DNA of 48,029 nucleotides from an uncultured Erysipelotrichaceae bacterium (GCA_902800355.1 CADCEE010000013.1:1-48029); one strand, 5' to 3'. Positions 27,883-35,289 are shown, counted from the stretch's first letter. Notes: generated by a model not told the origin, from the sequence alone. Program-made: numbers and translations.

Positions 27883-27977
27883 TAACGCAACACAAACCGT
27901 TTCATCTTGTTTTGCACAAGTTCTTCCATAAATGATCATATCGCATAAAGCTTGTGTCGCGAGCCCCCCGGCGAGAC
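27883..27977. repeat. Repeat A, copy 2
   Basis: Second copy of repeat A, directly after repeat B copy 1. Together 27840-27920 form an imperfect palindrome: TTGTGCAA, CAAGAT and CGGT on the left arm pair with ACCG, ATCTTG and TTGCACAA on the right around a loop of about six bases. Confidence 0.85.
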
Positions 27978-28130
27978 TTTTTTTTGCTGTTGTCCGAAGC
28001 TATCGTCTGAAGCTTGAAATCCTGGGCGGCGAACGTTTGCTTAGGCCGGGCGATTCTGTGCGACACGAGGCCTGTATGACTTGCTTGGCGGCGTGTGGCT
28101 ACAGTCAGCTTGATAGTAGCGGCGTGGGCG
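27978..28130. ncRNA. GC-rich, hairpin-rich patch, possible structured RNA
   Basis: Roughly 55-60% GC in an otherwise strongly AT-rich region, a common sign of structured RNA in AT-rich genomes, or of foreign DNA. Visible pairings include ACACG with CGTGT (about 28061 and 28091) enclosing GCC/GGC, and GCTAC with GTAGC (about 28098 and 28115). It starts with two tandem 13-bp units GCTGTTGTCCGAA and GCTATCGTCTGAA. A 67-codon plus-strand frame (27932-28135) crosses it but has no ribosome binding site and no recognisable protein. Strand unknown. Confidence 0.35.
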
Positions 28131-28179
28131 TATGAAAAAAAGTTATATACAAAGTATATAAAAGCTTTTAAGTGTGAAA

Positions 28180-28204
28180 ATTAGCAAAATAGTTACTGTA
28201 TAGT
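28180..28204 (+). promoter_or_regulatory. Promoter of small unit 1
   Basis: The segment AAAATTAGCAAAATAGTTAC runs into TGTATAGTAT, with -10 TATAGT at 28199-28204. The same block, with small changes, precedes unit 2, so the two promoters are paralogous or share a regulator. The -35 region is poor. Confidence 0.55.
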
Positions 28205-28234
28205 ATAGCGACTTCATTAAAGGAGGGTTGTCTT

Positions 28235-28366
28235 ATGTGATTTAAATTAGTTATCTATACTTTATCAAAAGTAATTTACTTAACTGTTTCTGAAGAAGAA
28301 TTAGATTATGTTTATGATCAATATTCAGATTCTAATATTTTCATCTTAAACATCTATCAAAAGTAA
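28235..28366 (+). pseudogene. Short ORF with TGA as second codon
   Basis: AAAGGAGG (from 28220) is seven to eight bases before ATG at 28235, but the next codon is TGA. The frame then stays open for 41 codons, reading FKLVIYTLSKVIYLTVSEEE and on to NIFILNIYQK before TAA at 28364. With TGA read as Trp it would be a 43-residue protein with a hydrophobic first half. Other genes here use TGA as a stop, so this is either a recently disabled small gene or a start-stop (AUG-UGA) regulatory element. Confidence 0.5.
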
Positions 28367-28372
28367 AAAATT

Positions 28373-28399
28373 AAATATATATCTTTATGATATATATTT
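28373..28399 (+). terminator. Terminator of small unit 1
   Basis: 11-bp arms AAATATATATC and GATATATATTT around TTTAT, followed by a U-rich run to about 28404. Defines a transcript of about 190 bases from near 28211. Confidence 0.75.
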
Positions 28400-28446
28400 T
28401 TTTATTTATTTGCGGGTTAGCGTCAAAATTTTGCAAAACGTTACTG

Positions 28447-28529
28447 TATAGTATGATGTATTTATTTTTTGGGGGGTGTTTGTTTGAAACCACATTGAAT
28501 TAAGATAGACTAAAAGTCTATCTTTTTTT
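28447..28529 (+). ncRNA. Small RNA unit 2 (promoter, about 70-base RNA, terminator)
   Basis: The -10 TATAGT (28447-28452) sits in the same TTACTGTATAGTAT block as unit 1. A start near 28459 gives an RNA with a run of six G (28471-28476), a TTG codon followed by three sense codons and TGA, and a strong terminator with 10-bp arms AAGATAGACT and AGTCTATCTT (28502-28524) plus U7. No real protein is encoded. The G-run could act as an unusual ribosome-binding or antisense-pairing site. Confidence 0.5.
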
Positions 28530-28555
28530 ATATATTTTGTAGGGCGTGGGCGGAA

Positions 28556-28596
28556 GCTGTAGTCATAAGCTAAAAAGAAAAGCTGTCGTCTTAGGC
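28556..28596. repeat. 13-bp-period GCT repeats
   Basis: GCTGTAGTCATAAGC (28556-28570) and GCTGTCGTCTTAGGC (28582-28596) share a consensus GCTRTnGTCnKARGC with 27986-28000 and 27999-28013. Spacings are 13 and 26 bases, that is one and two periods, with a degenerate unit between. Confidence 0.5.
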
Positions 28597-28660
28597 AGCA
28601 GTTCTATTTTTTTATAATTTGATTTGTGCGATTCAAGATAAGTCGGTCTGAGCAATTACA
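28578..28660. repeat. Repeat B, copy 2, with terminator
   Basis: Second copy of repeat B at the right edge of the cassette region. Its start folds as GCTGTC-GTCTTA-GGCAGC followed by a U-rich tract on the plus strand. It ends one base before the right arm of the 17-bp inverted repeat. Confidence 0.85.
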
Positions 28661-28677
28661 GCAAAGCCAGTCTTTTT
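28661..28677. repeat. Right arm of the 17-bp inverted repeat (split terminator?)
   Basis: GCAAAGCCAGTCTTTTT, reverse complement of 25213-25229 with one mismatch. It lies against the stop codon of the rlmCD-like gene. Confidence 0.6.
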
Positions 28678-30019
28678 ATTGCTTTAGAGATAATTTAACA
28701 ATAGTCTCCACATGAAAACTACGACTAAACATGTCTACTGGTTGGACCTCGTTAATAATATAAGTATCGCTTAATATTTCTAAGTCCCTTGCTAAAGTGG
28801 CAGGATCACAAGATATATACACTAATCTAGACGGTTTAATCTTTTTGATTGCGGATAAGAATTCTGGGGTCGATCCCTTTCTAGGAGGATCCATTATAAC
28901 GACATCGAATTTTGGCAGTTCCTTATTGATATATTCAGTGCAGTCAGCTTCAATAATTTCGACGTTATTTATGTTATTTAATTTAGCGTTATTTCTACCA
29001 TTTATGACCGCACTTTTTTCCACTTCCACTGAAGTTACTTTTTTAACGTGTGGGGCGGCTAATAAACCAATTGTACAAACCCCAGCATAAGCGTCTAATA
29101 AAGTGTCATTTTTGCTTAATTTAGCGAAATTTAAGGCAGTTTTGTAGAGAATTTCCACTTGAATTGGGTTAACTTGGAAGAAGCTTCTACAAGAAATATT
29201 GAACTTCAATCCAAGGATCTTATCGGTGATAAATCCTTTGCCAAATAGGACCTTATCCGACTCACCTAATATTACATTTGTGTCCCTTTTATTTGTGTTC
29301 TGGATTACAGTAGAAATTTCAGGTCTATTTTTTACTAAATCTTTTACAAAATTATTACGTCCTGGAAAGGTGTCAACATTAGAAACTAGGACCACCATTA
29401 TCTCCCCGGTAGAGCGGCTGGTTCTAATTAAAACATGTCTAATGATACCGGTACGATAATCTTCGTTATATGGATCGATATGATATTGCTCCATTAATCT
29501 CGCTATAGCCTCTAAAATAGGACCAGCTTTAATATCTTCTATATTGCACTGCTTAAGAGGAATGATTTTATGAGTTTTAGACTTATAAAATCCATAAATA
29601 ACTTTTTTATGGTCTTTAGCAAAAGGAACTTGAATCTTATTTCGATAATGCTCTGGATTATTCATTCCTAAAACATCATTTACTTTTATCCCTTCTAAAT
29701 GACCAATTCGTTTTAAAGCCTCTTCAACTTTATGTTTTTTATATCTTAGTTCGTATTCATATGAAGCATTTTGGAAGCAACATCCTCCACAGGCAGTGGC
29801 AATTGGGCATTTTGGAGTTATTCTATCTTTAGACATTGTGATTAGTCTTTTAATTACTCCATATGAAACTCCCTTACCAGCGTAAGTGATTTCTATTTCG
29901 GCTTCTTCACCTAAAAGTAAAGAGTCGACAAATACTACTCCATAGACAGTTTTAATAACACCTTTGCCTTCACTGGAGATATCTACACATCTTCCACGAA
30001 TTATATTTTTCTTAACCAT
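28676..30019 (-). CDS. 23S rRNA (uracil-5-)-methyltransferase, RlmCD/RlmD type
   Basis: 447 residues. An N-terminal TRAM RNA-binding domain (about 1-60) is followed by the Fe-S cysteines in CPIATACGGCCFQ (about 70-82). The Rossmann methyltransferase domain has DAYAGVCTIGLLA near 310, MDPPRKGS near 375 and the catalytic Cys in YISCDPATLARD near 400. It makes 5-methyluridine in 23S rRNA using S-adenosylmethionine; Gram-positive RlmCD modifies two positions. Divergent from the lipoprotein gene at 30080. Confidence 0.92.
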   Translation of the reverse strand: MVKKNIIRGRCVDISSEGKGVIKTVYGVVFVDSLLLGEEAEIEITYAGKGVSYGVIKRLITMSKDRITPKCPIATACGGCCFQNASYEYELRYKKHKVEEALKRIGHLEGIKVNDVLGMNNPEHYRNKIQVPFAKDHKKVIYGFYKSKTHKIIPLKQCNIEDIKAGPILEAIARLMEQYHIDPYNEDYRTGIIRHVLIRTSRSTGEIMVVLVSNVDTFPGRNNFVKDLVKNRPEISTVIQNTNKRDTNVILGESDKVLFGKGFITDKILGLKFNISCRSFFQVNPIQVEILYKTALNFAKLSKNDTLLDAYAGVCTIGLLAAPHVKKVTSVEVEKSAVINGRNNAKLNNINNVEIIEADCTEYINKELPKFDVVIMDPPRKGSTPEFLSAIKKIKPSRLVYISCDPATLARDLEILSDTYIINEVQPVDMFSRSFHVETIVKLSLKQ

Positions 30020-30079
30020 GCTCTAACATTATACATTTATTTGTGGTAAATTATATTTTGTAATTTAGGAAGTTAAAAT

Positions 30080-31036
30080 ATGAAATTCAATTCATCATTA
30101 TTAATATGCGCTTCATTACTAGCTTTATCAGGGTGCGGAGAAACAAATAATCCAGAACCAGAAAATATTTTAAATAGCATAGAAATTGATTGTTCATTAG
30201 CAAAAGTAGATTACAAAGAAGGAGACTTGTTAGATCCAAGTAACCTAATAATCAAATGTAATTACACTAAGGGAGAAATAAGCGTTCATTATGAAGAATG
30301 CCCAAGTGAATTCAGTTTTCTTCCTTCTTTAGAAACTGAACTAAAAACCACAGATGCTTCCGTTAAAGTTACCTATAAAGGTAAATCAAGTAGTTATTCT
30401 ATTACTGTATCCGAAAAAGAAATAGAGTACGACGAATATTCAGTTAATTTCTCCACTATTGATTTAGGGACCTCTGACATCTTACAAAGTTCAGATAGTA
30501 CCTTTAATAGTAAAGTCATAGGATATATAAACCAGGACAACAACTTTTTAAGCGATGTTGAAGTAGAAAATCCAAGTTCTAATGGAGTTAAAATCCAAAA
30601 GAAAGTATTTTACGGAGACTATGGAAGCGCTCAAGGATTAATTATTGGTGGACAAGAAATAGACGGGAAAATGACTTTCACATTTGCCAAAGAGTTAAGT
30701 TACGTTGTTATAAAAGCACAACAATACTATAATCCACAACTAGATTACACGGCTGGCACCCCATTTCTTAACCCAAATTATGACGGACAAGAATATATCG
30801 AAATTGAAGAAGAGCCTTATTATTATTTCGAAGGCTATTTTAAGTTAGGTGTTAACGAAACTAGCTGGAGAGGTACTGGAGTAGGGATTGAATACGATGA
30901 AGATTGGAATATTCTTGTAAAAACTCCAGAAATAAACGAACGTAAATTTGATATAAATAGTTCTAGTTTAATTATTGAAGGCTATGCCAGTGAAAGAGCT
31001 AGAATATTAGAAATGACTTTTGGATTTGAAAAATAA
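30080..31036 (+). CDS. Lipoprotein with bacterial Ig-like domain
   Basis: 318 residues. Signal peptide with lipobox LSGC (16-19), so Cys19 would be lipidated and the protein anchored outside. Residues about 35-115, ending VTYKGKSSSYSITVS, look like a bacterial Ig-like domain; the rest is beta-rich with no recognised family. TTATAC, 17 bases, TATATT lies upstream, with a weak AGGAAG before the ATG. Its stop overlaps the start of the O-antigen-ligase-like gene (TAATG), so the pair is co-translated and probably works in one surface process. Confidence 0.8.
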   Translation: MKFNSSLLICASLLALSGCGETNNPEPENILNSIEIDCSLAKVDYKEGDLLDPSNLIIKCNYTKGEISVHYEECPSEFSFLPSLETELKTTDASVKVTYKGKSSSYSITVSEKEIEYDEYSVNFSTIDLGTSDILQSSDSTFNSKVIGYINQDNNFLSDVEVENPSSNGVKIQKKVFYGDYGSAQGLIIGGQEIDGKMTFTFAKELSYVVIKAQQYYNPQLDYTAGTPFLNPNYDGQEYIEIEEEPYYYFEGYFKLGVNETSWRGTGVGIEYDEDWNILVKTPEINERKFDINSSSLIIEGYASERARILEMTFGFEK

Positions 31037-32466
31037 TGAAAAACTTTATTAAATCGTTAGAGCTTAGATGGACTGACCTCGCATTTGTAGCAGGTCTTAT
31101 TCCTTTTGCTATTCTTTTAATCTTTGGTCAACTTTTGATGCAACATCAAGATCCAGCCGAAGTCGCTATTCCATTGTGGGCGGCTATACTTTGCTTTGTG
31201 GCTATGCTTGGATGCTGGGGATATTACTTATATGAAGAAGTATGGAATAAAAGAGAACAATTTAATAAATTAAATTCCATCGTTATCTGTGCATTAACCA
31301 CCTTAGTATTAATTAATATAATTGGTATCTTTGTTCAACCATCTTTACACGTAGAAAACGTTATTGTCAGGATGGACTACGAATTCAATGGAAACACTTA
31401 TGTTGTTGGACAAGTAATTCCGGTTATTTTAAGTATCTCGGCTTTTCACAAAATATTCTTTACCTTTGAATTAATTGCTGCAGCTTTATGTATCTATATT
31501 GGATTATTTGTTTTACCAAAAAGATTTACATCAGTCTCATTTATTAAATACTTAGGCTACCTATTTTTCGTTTTTGCAGGAGTATTAATTATCTACGGCT
31601 ATATCGCTGAGTTTAATAAATATATTGGATTCTTTAAATATGTCTTAAATATTTCTAGACCAGAAGGCACAGACATTTATCACTTCACTGTACAAAGCTT
31701 TATATTACATAGAAACGCGTATGGCATGATGATGATGATCGCCGTTATGTTCGCTTTTATCTGTCACGAATTCACAAAAAAATGGTACTTCTATTTACTA
31801 GCAGGATTCTTCTATGTGAACATGATCTTTAGCCTATGCAAAACCGGTCTATTAATCTCTGCAGTCTCTATCTTTATCTATGTCATCTATCGACTCATTG
31901 TTACCTATAAAGATCACAAAATTCGCAACAAAACCGCCCTTATTTCGATTTTTTCTGTCGTAATTGTTGCTTTATTACTATTTGGAACATCCTATGTTAC
32001 CAAGGGCAAAGTCTTTGGAAAATTCTATTCAATTGTTGACTCCATTATTGGCGGAGGAAAGACTTTAGATACTAGAAGTTATATTTGGGATAACTCCTAT
32101 CAATTAATGCAAAATGGATGGTGGGTTATCGGTAGAGGTTTTGGAACATTTAACACCATGTTAATGCCGATGAACGGTACTTCACATAATGACTGGGTCT
32201 TCCCATCTCACTCATCTTATATTGGTTTATTAGCGGAAGGCGGAATTTTATTCCTAGTCGCTTATTTAGCTTTACTAGTTTATTCAGGATATGTCATCTT
32301 TAAATCGTTTAAAAAACAACCTGGATTAACATTAACTGTTTCCTTAGGTTATTTAAGCTTTATTATCTATTCATTTATTGAAACAATCCACTATTTAGCC
32401 TATGTCTTCTTATTCCCGATAATGGTAATTTACTTTACAAGTCAAAAAGAAAAATCAGCGGAATAA
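31036..32466 (+). CDS. O-antigen ligase/polymerase-like membrane protein
   Basis: 476 residues, about twelve membrane helices. The large loop in the C-terminal half with TRSYIWDNSYQLM, the WWVIGRGFGTF motif and HSSYIGLLAEGG matches the Wzy_C/WaaL family (PF04932 type), enzymes that join undecaprenyl-linked glycans. In a bacterium without an outer membrane the product would be a capsule, teichoic-type or exopolysaccharide polymer, or a glycan attached to protein. No glycosyltransferases are nearby. Followed by a shared bidirectional terminator. Confidence 0.82.
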   Translation: MKNFIKSLELRWTDLAFVAGLIPFAILLIFGQLLMQHQDPAEVAIPLWAAILCFVAMLGCWGYYLYEEVWNKREQFNKLNSIVICALTTLVLINIIGIFVQPSLHVENVIVRMDYEFNGNTYVVGQVIPVILSISAFHKIFFTFELIAAALCIYIGLFVLPKRFTSVSFIKYLGYLFFVFAGVLIIYGYIAEFNKYIGFFKYVLNISRPEGTDIYHFTVQSFILHRNAYGMMMMIAVMFAFICHEFTKKWYFYLLAGFFYVNMIFSLCKTGLLISAVSIFIYVIYRLIVTYKDHKIRNKTALISIFSVVIVALLLFGTSYVTKGKVFGKFYSIVDSIIGGGKTLDTRSYIWDNSYQLMQNGWWVIGRGFGTFNTMLMPMNGTSHNDWVFPSHSSYIGLLAEGGILFLVAYLALLVYSGYVIFKSFKKQPGLTLTVSLGYLSFIIYSFIETIHYLAYVFLFPIMVIYFTSQKEKSAE

Positions 32467-32476
32467 ATGCTAATAA

Positions 32477-32499
32477 AAAAAGCACCAAAAGTGCTTTTT
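32477..32499. terminator. Bidirectional terminator between the ligase-like gene and metG
   Basis: 9-bp arms AAAAAGCAC and GTGCTTTTT around CAAAA, with U-runs in both directions. It serves convergent genes; the last metG codon overlaps the end of the right arm. Confidence 0.88.
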
Positions 32500-34078
32500 A
32501 TTTTGCCATTAATTCGTTAATGAATGGAACTTCGATATTAGGATCTAATCTTGGGAAGAGTGGATTTCCTTTATTAGTTTTTAAATTATCTAATAAATGT
32601 TTATCATTAATATTTTCATAACCAGGATTTTCTAATCCTAATTGTTCAAAAGCTTTATCGCTAGCAGTAACTAACACCGGATGATAGAGTCTACTAGCAA
32701 CATATATCGCTCTTGCAAGATGGTTCATCACACTAGCAAGTTCGTCCTTTTTAGATTCTTCTTTTGCAAGTGCCCAAGGAGTAGTTTCATCGATATATTT
32801 ATTCGCTCTATTAACTAATTCATTAACATAGACAATCGCATCAGTGATCTTTAGATCATCCATTGCCTTTTCATAACTAGAGATAGTTAAGTCAATCATA
32901 CTTTCTAAAGATGAATCAAATTCATTTAATGCGCCTTTATATTCTGGGATAACTCCATCAAAATATTTACCAATCATAGAGATGGTTCTATTTAATAAAT
33001 TACCATATGAATTCGCTAAATCGGCGTTAATTCTTTCCACAAATTGTTCAGGAGAGAAACTACCATCACTGCCGAAATTAATTTCTCTTGTGAGATAATA
33101 TCTCACAGCGTCAACCCCGTATCTTTCAACAAGTGGGTATGGATCAACAACATTGCCTTTAGACTTAGACATCTTAGAGTCTTTCATCATCAGTAAGCCA
33201 TGGACAAATTCTCTATCAGGCTTTCTTAAGCCTAATGATTCTAAAAACATTGGCCAATAAATCGCATGGAATCTGGTGATATCCGCTCCTAGGATATGAA
33301 TAATCTCAGTGTCTTCGCTTTCCCAGTATTTTTTAAATAGTTCTTCATTATCTGAGCAATAGCCTAATGCAGAAATATAGTTAGTTAATGCATCTAACCA
33401 AACATAAACAACGTGCTTTTTATTTTCTAAAACAGGTACACCCCAAGAGAATGATGTTCTAGAAACACATAAATCTTCTAAGCCTGGTTTAATAAATGTA
33501 TTAATCATTTCATTCTTACGCGATTCCGGAACTAAGAATTTAGGGTTTTCATCATAGAACTTTAAAAGTGAATCAACATATTTTCCTGTCTTAAAGAAAT
33601 ATGCTTCTTCTTCCGCTTTTTGAACTTCTCTTTGACAGTCTGGACAAATATGATCTTTTCCAACTTGAGTGTCAGTCCAGAAAGCTTCGCAGTATCTACA
33701 ATACCAGCCTTCGTATTTACCTAAGTAAATATCACCTTTATTTAACATTCTTGTGAACGCAGTCTGTACAACATGTTCGTGTCTAGCTTGAGTGGTTCTA
33801 ATAAAGTCGTTATTGGTAATTTTTAATAAATCCCATAACTTATAGAAACCCTCCACGATTTCATCCACAAAAGCTTGAGGAGTAACTCCTTTTGCTTCGG
33901 CGTTTTTTTCAATTTTTAAGCCATGTTCATCAGCGCCTGTAAGGAAATAGCATTCATAGCCTCTTTCTCTTTTAGAACGCGCTAAAACATCACAAAGTGT
34001 TGTGCAATAAGCATGTCCAATATGGAGCTTTGCGCTAGGATAATAAATCGGTGTAGTGATGTAAAATCTTTTCTTCAT
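32498..34078 (-). CDS. metG: Methionyl-tRNA synthetase
   Basis: Charges tRNA-Met. 526 residues. The HIGH motif is KLHIGHAYCT (17-26), the KMSKS loop is KMSKSKGNV near 298, and the connective domain holds a four-cysteine zinc knuckle (CRYCEAFW and CPDCQ, about 127-150). It lacks the C-terminal Trbp111-like tRNA-binding domain seen in many homologues, so this is the short form. Downstream of rpmE with a terminator hairpin between them. Confidence 0.97.
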   Translation of the reverse strand: MKKRFYITTPIYYPSAKLHIGHAYCTTLCDVLARSKRERGYECYFLTGADEHGLKIEKNAEAKGVTPQAFVDEIVEGFYKLWDLLKITNNDFIRTTQARHEHVVQTAFTRMLNKGDIYLGKYEGWYCRYCEAFWTDTQVGKDHICPDCQREVQKAEEEAYFFKTGKYVDSLLKFYDENPKFLVPESRKNEMINTFIKPGLEDLCVSRTSFSWGVPVLENKKHVVYVWLDALTNYISALGYCSDNEELFKKYWESEDTEIIHILGADITRFHAIYWPMFLESLGLRKPDREFVHGLLMMKDSKMSKSKGNVVDPYPLVERYGVDAVRYYLTREINFGSDGSFSPEQFVERINADLANSYGNLLNRTISMIGKYFDGVIPEYKGALNEFDSSLESMIDLTISSYEKAMDDLKITDAIVYVNELVNRANKYIDETTPWALAKEESKKDELASVMNHLARAIYVASRLYHPVLVTASDKAFEQLGLENPGYENINDKHLLDNLKTNKGNPLFPRLDPNIEVPFINELMAK

Positions 34079-34091
34079 AATTGTAAAAAAG

Positions 34092-34107
34092 AACCGGCAA
34101 GCCGGTT
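34092..34107 (-). terminator. Terminator of rpmE
   Basis: Perfect palindrome AACCGGCTTGCCGGTT followed on the minus strand by CTTTTTT. It ends 13 bases before the metG ATG, so metG translation may depend on read-through. Confidence 0.7.
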
Positions 34108-34113
34108 ATTTTC

Positions 34114-34317
34114 TTATTTAAGTCCGTATTTACGGTTGAATCTGTCGACACGTCCGTCAGCTTGGACATATCTTTGTTTGCCAGTATAGAATGGGTGGCA
34201 GTTAGAGCATGTATCAACTCTAATTTCTTTTTCAGTGGATCCAGTTTCAAATGTTGCGCCACAGCTAACGCATGTAACTGTGCAACGGTGATATGCTGGG
34301 TGAATTCCTTTTTTCAT
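34114..34317 (-). CDS. rpmE: Ribosomal protein L31
   Basis: 67 residues, 50S subunit protein of the bridge region. The zinc-binding form (C+), with CVSC (16-19) and CSNC (37-40); [19 protein letters not shown] is the family C-terminus. Good AAGGAG upstream. A hairpin in the leader may regulate it. Confidence 0.96.
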   Translation of the reverse strand: MKKGIHPAYHRCTVTCVSCGATFETGSTEKEIRVDTCSNCHPFYTGKQRYVQADGRVDRFNRKYGLK

Positions 34318-34336
34318 TTTTTCTTTTCTCCTTCCG

Positions 34337-34359
34337 CCTAGGACTGTTCTTCGCCTAAG
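34337..34359 (-). promoter_or_regulatory. Leader hairpin of rpmE
   Basis: Arms CTTAGG and CCTAGG (one G-U) with an 11-base loop, just ahead of the rpmE ribosome binding site. L31 autoregulatory leaders are known in Firmicutes; whether this fits that motif needs a covariance-model check. Confidence 0.35.
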
Positions 34360-34422
34360 AAAGTTTGCTAATAGATATTACAAGATTATGTTGCTAATAG
34401 CAATATAAAATTAACAATAAAA

Positions 34423-35262
34423 TTAATCAATTCTTAAAAGCATCTGAGGGAAATATTCTCTCCACGCTCTTTCGTTATGTTCTTTATCAGAATCATAAAT
34501 AAGTTTTATATGGTCGTGTGAATATCCTTTATCTAATAGATAATTATAGACTCTTAAAGTAGTTTCAACGAACACTCTTTCAAATCCCTGACCGCCGATA
34601 TAGAAATAGATTCTTGGCATTTTATCATCGACTGTTCTATCTAAATAGGCCTTAAAGTTATCCCATTTAATTAAGAAAAAAGCAGGAGAGAAAGATAAAC
34701 AGAATTTAAATTCTTTTTTATATTCGGCTGCCATATAAAACGCCATTAATCCACCCATAGAGGATCCGCCTACTCCAGAATATTCTGGGATAGTAAAGAA
34801 TGTTCTATCAATATCAGGTTTGACCACTTTCATCACAAACTTACCAAGCTTATGAGCATAGCCGTCTCCATGAGGTGGACATTTCTTATTTCTTTTAATT
34901 CCAGTAGGGCTCATTTCTAAAGAACGGTCGATATCAGTTTCAGGAGCATCAATTCCTACAACGATATATCCATCATTAAGTCTTTGTTCAATCATCGACT
35001 CAATCGACTCATCAATACCCCATTCACCAACAAAGGAAGTATAGTCATCAAATAAATTCTTTCCATCGAACATATAAATGACCTTAAATCTATGGTTAGG
35101 ATTGTTAAAATCATAGGTGGATGGAATATAAACTCTAATTAACCTATTAGTGAAAAAGTTATTTGTATCGATAGTAAAATATTTATAGTAAACTTTCGCT
35201 CTATAATCAATTGTGCTTGGCTGATCTAAATATCGCTCATAACCATTAATTTCGTGTGCCAT
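34423..35262 (-). CDS. Putative esterase, alpha/beta hydrolase fold
   Basis: 279 residues, no signal peptide. The nucleophile elbow is GGSSMGG with Ser168; an acid residue and a late His in DKEHNERAWREYFP (near 262) complete a plausible triad. Overall it resembles esterase D-like enzymes (YbbA/Fes group), some of which cleave siderophore or acyl esters. The start is 27 bases after the ABC transporter gene on the same strand, so the two are probably co-transcribed. Substrate unknown. Confidence 0.8.
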   Translation of the reverse strand: MAHEINGYERYLDQPSTIDYRAKVYYKYFTIDTNNFFTNRLIRVYIPSTYDFNNPNHRFKVIYMFDGKNLFDDYTSFVGEWGIDESIESMIEQRLNDGYIVVGIDAPETDIDRSLEMSPTGIKRNKKCPPHGDGYAHKLGKFVMKVVKPDIDRTFFTIPEYSGVGGSSMGGLMAFYMAAEYKKEFKFCLSFSPAFFLIKWDNFKAYLDRTVDDKMPRIYFYIGGQGFERVFVETTLRVYNYLLDKGYSHDHIKLIYDSDKEHNERAWREYFPQMLLRID

Positions 35263-35289
35263 ATTAATTCTCTTGTTTTATCTAAATTC

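Larger units (their letters stand above)
28121..28552. repeat. 10-bp direct repeats flanking an AT-rich segment
   Basis: GGCGTGGGCG occurs at 28121-28130 and again at 28543-28552. The 412 bases between are strongly AT-rich and carry two small transcription units, while both flanks are GC-richer. This is what an insertion with a 10-bp target-site duplication would look like. No transposase is inside. Confidence 0.5.

Noticed and set aside
27840-27920. Calling the B-A junctions true integron attC sites
   Set aside because: The GTTRRRY/RYYYAAC core pair is not convincingly present at the outer ends and no integron integrase is in the window; only the general architecture is similar.
25230-27977. 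Repeat A read as part of a real protein (MIIYGRTCAK frame on the minus strand)
   Set aside because: The frame has no start or recognised family and different ends in each copy. Three differences in 73 bases are too few to show coding selection, so it is kept as a repeat.
27932-28135. 67-residue plus-strand ORF
   Set aside because: No ribosome binding site, crosses repeat A and the GC-rich patch, and reads as no recognisable protein; long only because GC-rich sequence has few stops.
28235-28366. Use of genetic code 4 (UGA as tryptophan), suggested by the ATG-TGA frame
   Set aside because: whiA, trxB and the HAD phosphatase end in TGA at their expected lengths, Trp codons are TGG, and the tRNA-Trp seen has anticodon CCA.
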